A stretch of DNA of 26,277 bases from CAZTHL01 sp964613585 (GTDB lineage: Bacteria > Pseudomonadota > Alphaproteobacteria > DSM-16000 > Inquilinaceae): the NCBI GenBank assembly GCA_964613585.1, contig CAZTHL010000053.1:1-26277 (forward strand). Reading direction: 5' to 3'. Under the pieces are notes generated by a model that was not told the origin of the DNA, made no database searches, and was given only the letters and a program-made list of their open reading frames with translations. Position 1 is the stretch's first letter. The number at the start of each line of letters is the position of its first letter. The position numbers and the translations under genes are program-made. Shown one piece after another: positions 22,876 to 26,277 of this stretch.

Positions 22876-23616
22876 ATGGCACGACGGCGGCAGCCGGACG
22901 GGCACGATCCCGGGATCGCGACGGTGATCCGCTTCGAGGAGGTCGGCCTGCGCTACGGCGACGGTCCCGAGATCTTGCGCGACATCAGCTTCGACATCCC
23001 GCGTGGGTCGTTCCACTTCATTGGCGGGGCGAGCGGCGCCGGCAAGTCGTCCCTGCTGCGGCTGATCTCCCTGTCGCAGCGGCCGACGCGCGGCGTCCTC
23101 ACCTTGTTCGGGCTGCCGTCCGACCGGCTCGACCGGCGTGACCTGCCGGCGCTGCGGCGGCGAATCGGCGTGATCTTCCAGGACTTCCGGCTGATCGGTC
23201 ACCTGTCCGCGCGCGACAATGTCGCCTTGCCGCTGCGCCTCGCCGGGGTCTGGGACCGCCGGTCGCGGCAGTACGTGCATGACCTGCTGCGCTGGGTCGG
23301 GCTCGGCGACCGCGCCGATGCCCTGCCGTCGACCCTGTCGGGCGGCGAGCAGCAGCGGGTGGCCGTGGCCCGCGCCGTGATCGGCCGTCCCGAGATCCTG
23401 CTGGCGGACGAGCCGACCGGCAATGTCGACGACCAGATCGGCCTCGCCCTGTTCGGCCTGTTCGAGGAGCTGAACCGGCTCGGCACCACCGTCCTGGTCG
23501 CCACCCACAATGATTCGCTGATCCGCCGTCACGGCCACCCTGAGTTGCATCTGGCGCACGGCCGCCTGCACCGGGTGCCGCGCCCCCTGCCGAAGGCGGT
23601 GGGGGACGGCGCATGA
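22876..23616 (+). CDS. ftsE: Cell-division ABC transporter ATP-binding protein FtsE
   Basis: ATPase of the FtsEX complex, which sits at the division septum and controls peptidoglycan hydrolases through FtsX. 246 residues. Walker A is GGASGAGKSS (50-59), the Q-loop is VIFQDFRLI, the ABC signature LSGGEQQRVAVARA (154-167), Walker B ILLADEPTGNVD (174-185) and the switch His211 in ATHND. The N-terminus is about 15 residues longer than in E. coli FtsE; AGGG precedes the ATG at 22876, though a GTG at 22924 would give the standard length. It shares an ATGA with ftsX, the first of three such overlaps in this operon. Confidence 0.96.
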   Translation: MARRRQPDGHDPGIATVIRFEEVGLRYGDGPEILRDISFDIPRGSFHFIGGASGAGKSSLLRLISLSQRPTRGVLTLFGLPSDRLDRRDLPALRRRIGVIFQDFRLIGHLSARDNVALPLRLAGVWDRRSRQYVHDLLRWVGLGDRADALPSTLSGGEQQRVAVARAVIGRPEILLADEPTGNVDDQIGLALFGLFEELNRLGTTVLVATHNDSLIRRHGHPELHLAHGRLHRVPRPLPKAVGDGA

Positions 23617-24533
23617 GCCGCCGCCGCGCCTCGATCGGACTGCCCGTGCCGGGCGCCGGCGGCAACGCGGCGCCGTTCACCATCGCACCCATGGCCTATC
23701 TCGCGATCCTCGCGCTGGCGCTGGCGCTGGCCTTGAACGCGCTGGTGGAACGCTGGGACGACGGGCTCGCCGACGTCCTGACCGTGCAGGTCCCGCCGGG
23801 ACCGGACGCCGCGGCCACCGCCGAGCGGGTCGAACGGGCGCGGGCGGCCCTGCTCGCCACGCCCGGTGTGCTGAGCGCCGAGCCGTTGAGTACCGCCGAG
23901 CTCGAGCGGCTGCTCGGGCCGTGGCTCGACACGGCCGCGCTCGAGGCGCTGCCGCTGGCCCGGCTCATCGACGCCCGCGTCGACCCCGGGGCCGCGCCGG
24001 ACCTGACCCGGCTGCGCGCCGCGGTCAGCGCGGCCGTGCCGGGAGCCTCGGTCGACGATCACTCCCTGTGGCTGAGCGATCTGGAGCGGCTGGCCGGCCT
24101 TGTCCGCATGATCGCGCTCGGCATCCTGGCGACGGTCGGCGCGGCGGCCGCGGCCACCATCGTCTCGGTCACCCGGGCCGGGCTCGCCATCGCCCGGCCG
24201 GTGGTCGAATTGCTGCATGTCCTGGGCGCGACCGATCAACTGCTGGCCCGGCAGTTCCAATGGCACGCGATGTCGCTGACCTTGCGCGGCGGGCTGATCG
24301 GGCTGGTGCTGGCGATGCTGACGCTCGGGCTGCTGCTCGGGCTCGGCGGCGCCGTGTCCGGCGCCGGGCTCGACGGGCCGCTGCTCGGCGGCGGCGACGC
24401 CACGATCCTGCACGGCCTGACCCTGGGGCCGGTCGCGCTCGCGGCCTTGGCGGGGGTCCCCCTGGCCATGGCGGCGCTGGCCGCGGTGACGGCGCGCGTC
24501 ACCGCCCTGCAGGCGCTAAGCCGGCTGCCATGA
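23613..24533 (+). CDS. ftsX: Cell-division protein FtsX
   Basis: Membrane partner of FtsE. 306 residues with the expected topology: cytoplasmic N-terminus, TM1 (about 27-48), a periplasmic domain (about 49-158), then three helices at about 160-190, 221-248 and 270-297. The loop VVELLHVLGATDQLLARQFQWH between TM2 and TM3 is the conserved cytoplasmic coupling helix that docks on the ATPase. The periplasmic domain is rich in Ala/Leu and, as usual, little conserved. Its start overlaps the ftsE stop (ATGA) and its own stop overlaps the next start (ATGA), so the stoichiometry of the operon products is probably set by translational coupling. Confidence 0.94.
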   Translation: MSRRRASIGLPVPGAGGNAAPFTIAPMAYLAILALALALALNALVERWDDGLADVLTVQVPPGPDAAATAERVERARAALLATPGVLSAEPLSTAELERLLGPWLDTAALEALPLARLIDARVDPGAAPDLTRLRAAVSAAVPGASVDDHSLWLSDLERLAGLVRMIALGILATVGAAAAATIVSVTRAGLAIARPVVELLHVLGATDQLLARQFQWHAMSLTLRGGLIGLVLAMLTLGLLLGLGGAVSGAGLDGPLLGGGDATILHGLTLGPVALAALAGVPLAMAALAAVTARVTALQALSRLP

Positions 24534-25252
24534 CCCGCAGCGGCCTGCTCCCGGGCGGGGCGGCCCGGCGATCCCTCGGCGCCGGCCGGCCGCTGCGTCG
24601 CCTGGTCGGACTCGGCGCGCTGTCCGCGGCGCTGTGGCTGGGCGGCCTCGTCTGGTTCGCCGAGCAGGTCGCCGCGCCGGTCGCCGACGGCATCACGCGG
24701 ACCGACGCCATCGTCGTGCTGACCGGCGGCAGCGACCGGCTGTCCACCGGCTTTCGCCTGCTGGCCGACGACCGGGCGGACAAGCTGTTCGTCTCGGGTG
24801 TGCACCGCGACGTGCTGGTGGCCGATCTCGTCGATCGCGGCCGGCTCGGCCCGGCCGAGCTCGCCTGCTGCGTGGTGCTGGGCTACCGGGCCCGCGACAC
24901 CGTCGGCAACGCCCGGGAAAGCGCCCAGTGGGTCCGGCAGGAAGGGTTCGCGTCGCTGCGCCTGGTGACCGCGAACTACCATATGCCGCGCAGCCTGATG
25001 GAGTTCCGCCGGGCGCTGCCCGGGGTCCGCATCGTGCCGCATCCGGTGGCGCCGGCGACGGTACGGATGGAGCGGTGGTGGCGCTGGCCCGGCACGGCCA
25101 GCCTGCTCGCCACCGAGTACAGCAAGTACCTGGTCGGCGTGGTGCTGGGCGCCGTGCTGCCGCCCCGCGCGCTGCCGGGCGAGCCGGCCGAGGCCCCGAC
25201 GGCGGCGGCGGGCGAGCGGGCGGTGGCGCCGGTGTCGGGACTCCTCGGATGA
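24530..25252 (+). CDS. YdcF/ElyC-like DUF218 membrane protein
   Basis: 240 residues from the ATG that overlaps the ftsX stop. One N-terminal membrane helix (about 25-45), then a DUF218 domain: DAIVVLTGGSDRLSTGFRLL, ADKLFVSG, CVVLGYRARDTVGNARESAQW and LVTANYHMPRSLMEFRRAL, each a conserved block of the family. The conserved TGG, the Asn-Ala-x-Glu segment and the ANYHMPR segment are intact. The C-terminus (about 215-240) is an Ala/Pro/Gly-rich tail. Relatives include ElyC and SanA, implicated in envelope and peptidoglycan integrity in E. coli; the reaction is not established. The frame is open upstream through ftsX, but that part is a shadow. Confidence 0.93.
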   Translation: MTRSGLLPGGAARRSLGAGRPLRRLVGLGALSAALWLGGLVWFAEQVAAPVADGITRTDAIVVLTGGSDRLSTGFRLLADDRADKLFVSGVHRDVLVADLVDRGRLGPAELACCVVLGYRARDTVGNARESAQWVRQEGFASLRLVTANYHMPRSLMEFRRALPGVRIVPHPVAPATVRMERWWRWPGTASLLATEYSKYLVGVVLGAVLPPRALPGEPAEAPTAAAGERAVAPVSGLLG

Positions 25253-26073
25253 CTTGGCTTCGCTCGCTGGCGTTTCAGGGGCTGTTCTACGGCTTCACCG
25301 CCCTGTGCTGCCTCGGGCTGGTCTGGACCGGCCTGCTGCCGCGCCGGCGGATGATGACGGCGGTGCGGGCCTACCTGGCGGGCGTGGCCTGGCTGGAGCG
25401 CGCCGTGCTCGGGCTCGACTACCGGGTGCTCGGGCGCGAGCGGCTGCCGCCGGCGCCGTTCATCGTCGCGGCGAAGCACCAGTCCACCTGGGAGACGCTC
25501 AAGCTGCACCTGCTGTTCGGCGATCCGGCGGTGGTACTGAAGCAGGAGCTTCTGCGCCTGCCCGTCTGGGGCTGGTTCGCCCGGCGCGCGGGCATGATCC
25601 CGGTCGACCGCAAGGCCGGCAGCCTGGCGATTCCGGCCATGGCGGCGGAGGCCGAGCGGCGCGCCGCGGAAGGGCGGCCGATCGTGATCTTTCCTCAGGG
25701 CACGCGGGTTGCGCCCGGGGCGGCCAGCCGGTACCGCACGGGCGTGGCGGCGCTCTACGAGCGTCTGGCTCTGCCGGTGGTGCCGGTCGCGCTGAACTCG
25801 GGCATGTTCTGGCGGCCGCGCGGGCTCGGCAAGCGGCCCGGGGTGATCACGGTGGAGATCCTGCCGCCGATCGCGCCGGGTCTCGGGCGCGACGAATTTA
25901 TGGCGCGCTTGGCCGACCAGCTCGAGCGCGCGACCGACCGCCTGGTCGTATCGGTCGGCGGCCCGGCCGTGCTCATGGTCGTCAAGAGTGGACCTACCCT
26001 ACCGCCCCCAACTGTCTCTTCACCCGACTGTCGATCGGGTAGGAACGCAGCGATCTCAGAAGGTTATCCTTGA
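25249..26073 (+). CDS. plsC: 1-acyl-sn-glycerol-3-phosphate acyltransferase with aberrant C-terminal tail
   Basis: Adds the second acyl chain to lysophosphatidate to give phosphatidic acid at the inner membrane. 274 residues from the ATG overlapping the ydcF stop. An N-terminal hydrophobic segment (about 8-29) precedes the four acyltransferase motifs: KHQSTWET (HX4E with His77 and Glu82, in place of the common HX4D), MIPVDRKAG, FPQGTRVAPG (148-157; Gln where Glu is usual) and VVPVALNSG. The HX4E form is frequent in alphaproteobacterial PlsC, so activity is expected. Family-like sequence ends at about residue 237-240 (ATDRLVVSVGGPAV). The last 35 or so residues are unlike PlsC and are encoded by DNA of lower GC, which suggests that an insertion replaced the native stop. 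Confidence 0.92.
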   Translation: MTWLRSLAFQGLFYGFTALCCLGLVWTGLLPRRRMMTAVRAYLAGVAWLERAVLGLDYRVLGRERLPPAPFIVAAKHQSTWETLKLHLLFGDPAVVLKQELLRLPVWGWFARRAGMIPVDRKAGSLAIPAMAAEAERRAAEGRPIVIFPQGTRVAPGAASRYRTGVAALYERLALPVVPVALNSGMFWRPRGLGKRPGVITVEILPPIAPGLGRDEFMARLADQLERATDRLVVSVGGPAVLMVVKSGPTLPPPTVSSPDCRSGRNAAISEGYP

Positions 26074-26277
26074 ACTGCCCACGATCAGGTATCCCCACAA
26101 CACTTCGAATGCTGCACAGCAGCTAGGGAAGGTCACACATAGAACGCTCTAGGAGCTCGCCAGCGCTCGCAGGAAGCTCACACAGAAGCGTTTAGGGTTT
26201 CAGGTAGGTTCGATCGTCTAGACCCCTAAACGCCTCTCAGTGAGCTTCTAGCGGGTTCATGGCGATCTCGCAGCGTG
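25980..26277. other. Compositionally distinct right edge, probable insertion boundary
   Basis: From about 25980 GC falls to roughly 50% by eye and codon pattern is lost. Small inverted repeats cluster here: CCTACCC (25993-25999) with GGGTAGG (26037-26043), a 6-bp hairpin ACCCGA / TCGGGT (26022-26040), and a long inverted repeat at 26173-26248. On the minus strand a 43-codon open stretch (26122-25994) ending KRQLGAVG has a protein-like composition but no clear start. After the plsC stop (26073) no gene is supported. It may be the end of an insertion sequence, phage or other element lying to the right; no transposase motif can be read. Confidence 0.5.
26173..26248. repeat. 25-bp imperfect inverted repeat with 26-base loop
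   Basis: Left arm 26173-26197 and right arm 26224-26248 are reverse complements at 22 of 25 positions: an outer perfect block of 9 (GAAGCTCAC), a 6-base middle with 3 mismatches and an inner perfect block of 10 (GCGTTTAGGG). The loop contains CGATCG and CTAG. The structure could fold as a strong RNA or cruciform hairpin. It is not followed by a T-run and does not match attC core sites. Confidence 0.75.

Noticed and set aside
26022..26040. Terminator for plsC
   Set aside because: The ACCCGA/TCGGGT stem is only 6 bp, lies inside the open frame and has no T-run after it.
26201..26225. T-loop-like GGTTCGATC suggesting a tRNA 3' end
   Set aside because: The flanking bases do not form the 5-bp T stem and no acceptor or anticodon arm can be drawn; the region is better explained by the inverted repeat.
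26173..26248. Integron attC site
   Set aside because: The arms pair well, but the terminal core sequences (RYYYAAC / GTTRRRY) are not present.

Overview
This is a GC-rich (about 70% by eye) alphaproteobacterial chromosome segment, most likely from Rhodospirillales in the broad sense or a related lineage. The assignment rests on gene order: tlpA divergent from argH, then a small LptM-type lipoprotein, lysA and a TIGR02302/DUF4175 protein, then a zinc-ribbon protein divergent from ftsE-ftsX-ydcF-plsC, plus hrcA-grpE divergent from rph. All of these are recurrent alphaproteobacterial neighbourhoods. The taxon is an inference from synteny and protein style; no rRNA gene is present.

Layout. 1-1097: 3' part of purA, cut by the window edge. 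About 1197-3815: a large tail-anchored pseudokinase and a small membrane protein that look like a two-gene unit. 3816-7429: an accessory island with lower GC, made of a sulfotransferase, a 0.6 kb AT-rich gap and an asparagine-synthase-like ATPase with a problematic 5' end. 7482-10714 (minus): hrcA-grpE (translationally coupled) followed by a cytochrome P450. 10831-11571: rph. 11574-12452 (minus): a beta-hydroxyacid dehydrogenase. 12754-13626: 3-hydroxybutyryl-CoA dehydrogenase. 13665-14883 (minus): a PilZ protein and TlpA. 14923-21165: argH, a DsbA-fold isomerase, lptM-like, lysA and TIGR02302, all co-directional. 21233-22722 (minus): a CpdR-like receiver and a zinc-ribbon membrane protein. 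22876-26073: ftsE-ftsX-ydcF-plsC, each junction an ATGA overlap. About 25985-26277: the composition drops, plsC gains an unusual tail, and a 25-bp imperfect inverted repeat appears. This looks like the edge of an inserted element that continues beyond the window.

Functionally the window is mostly housekeeping: purine, arginine and lysine/peptidoglycan-precursor synthesis, heat-shock control, RNA 3' processing, cell division and phospholipid synthesis. Two accessory spots break it up. No CRISPR array, tRNA, rRNA or intact transposase gene was seen. The least explained parts are the pseudokinase/membrane-protein pair, the sulfotransferase/asparagine-synthase-like island and the repeat-bearing right edge. 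I did not find a clearly new multi-gene system; these are candidates.
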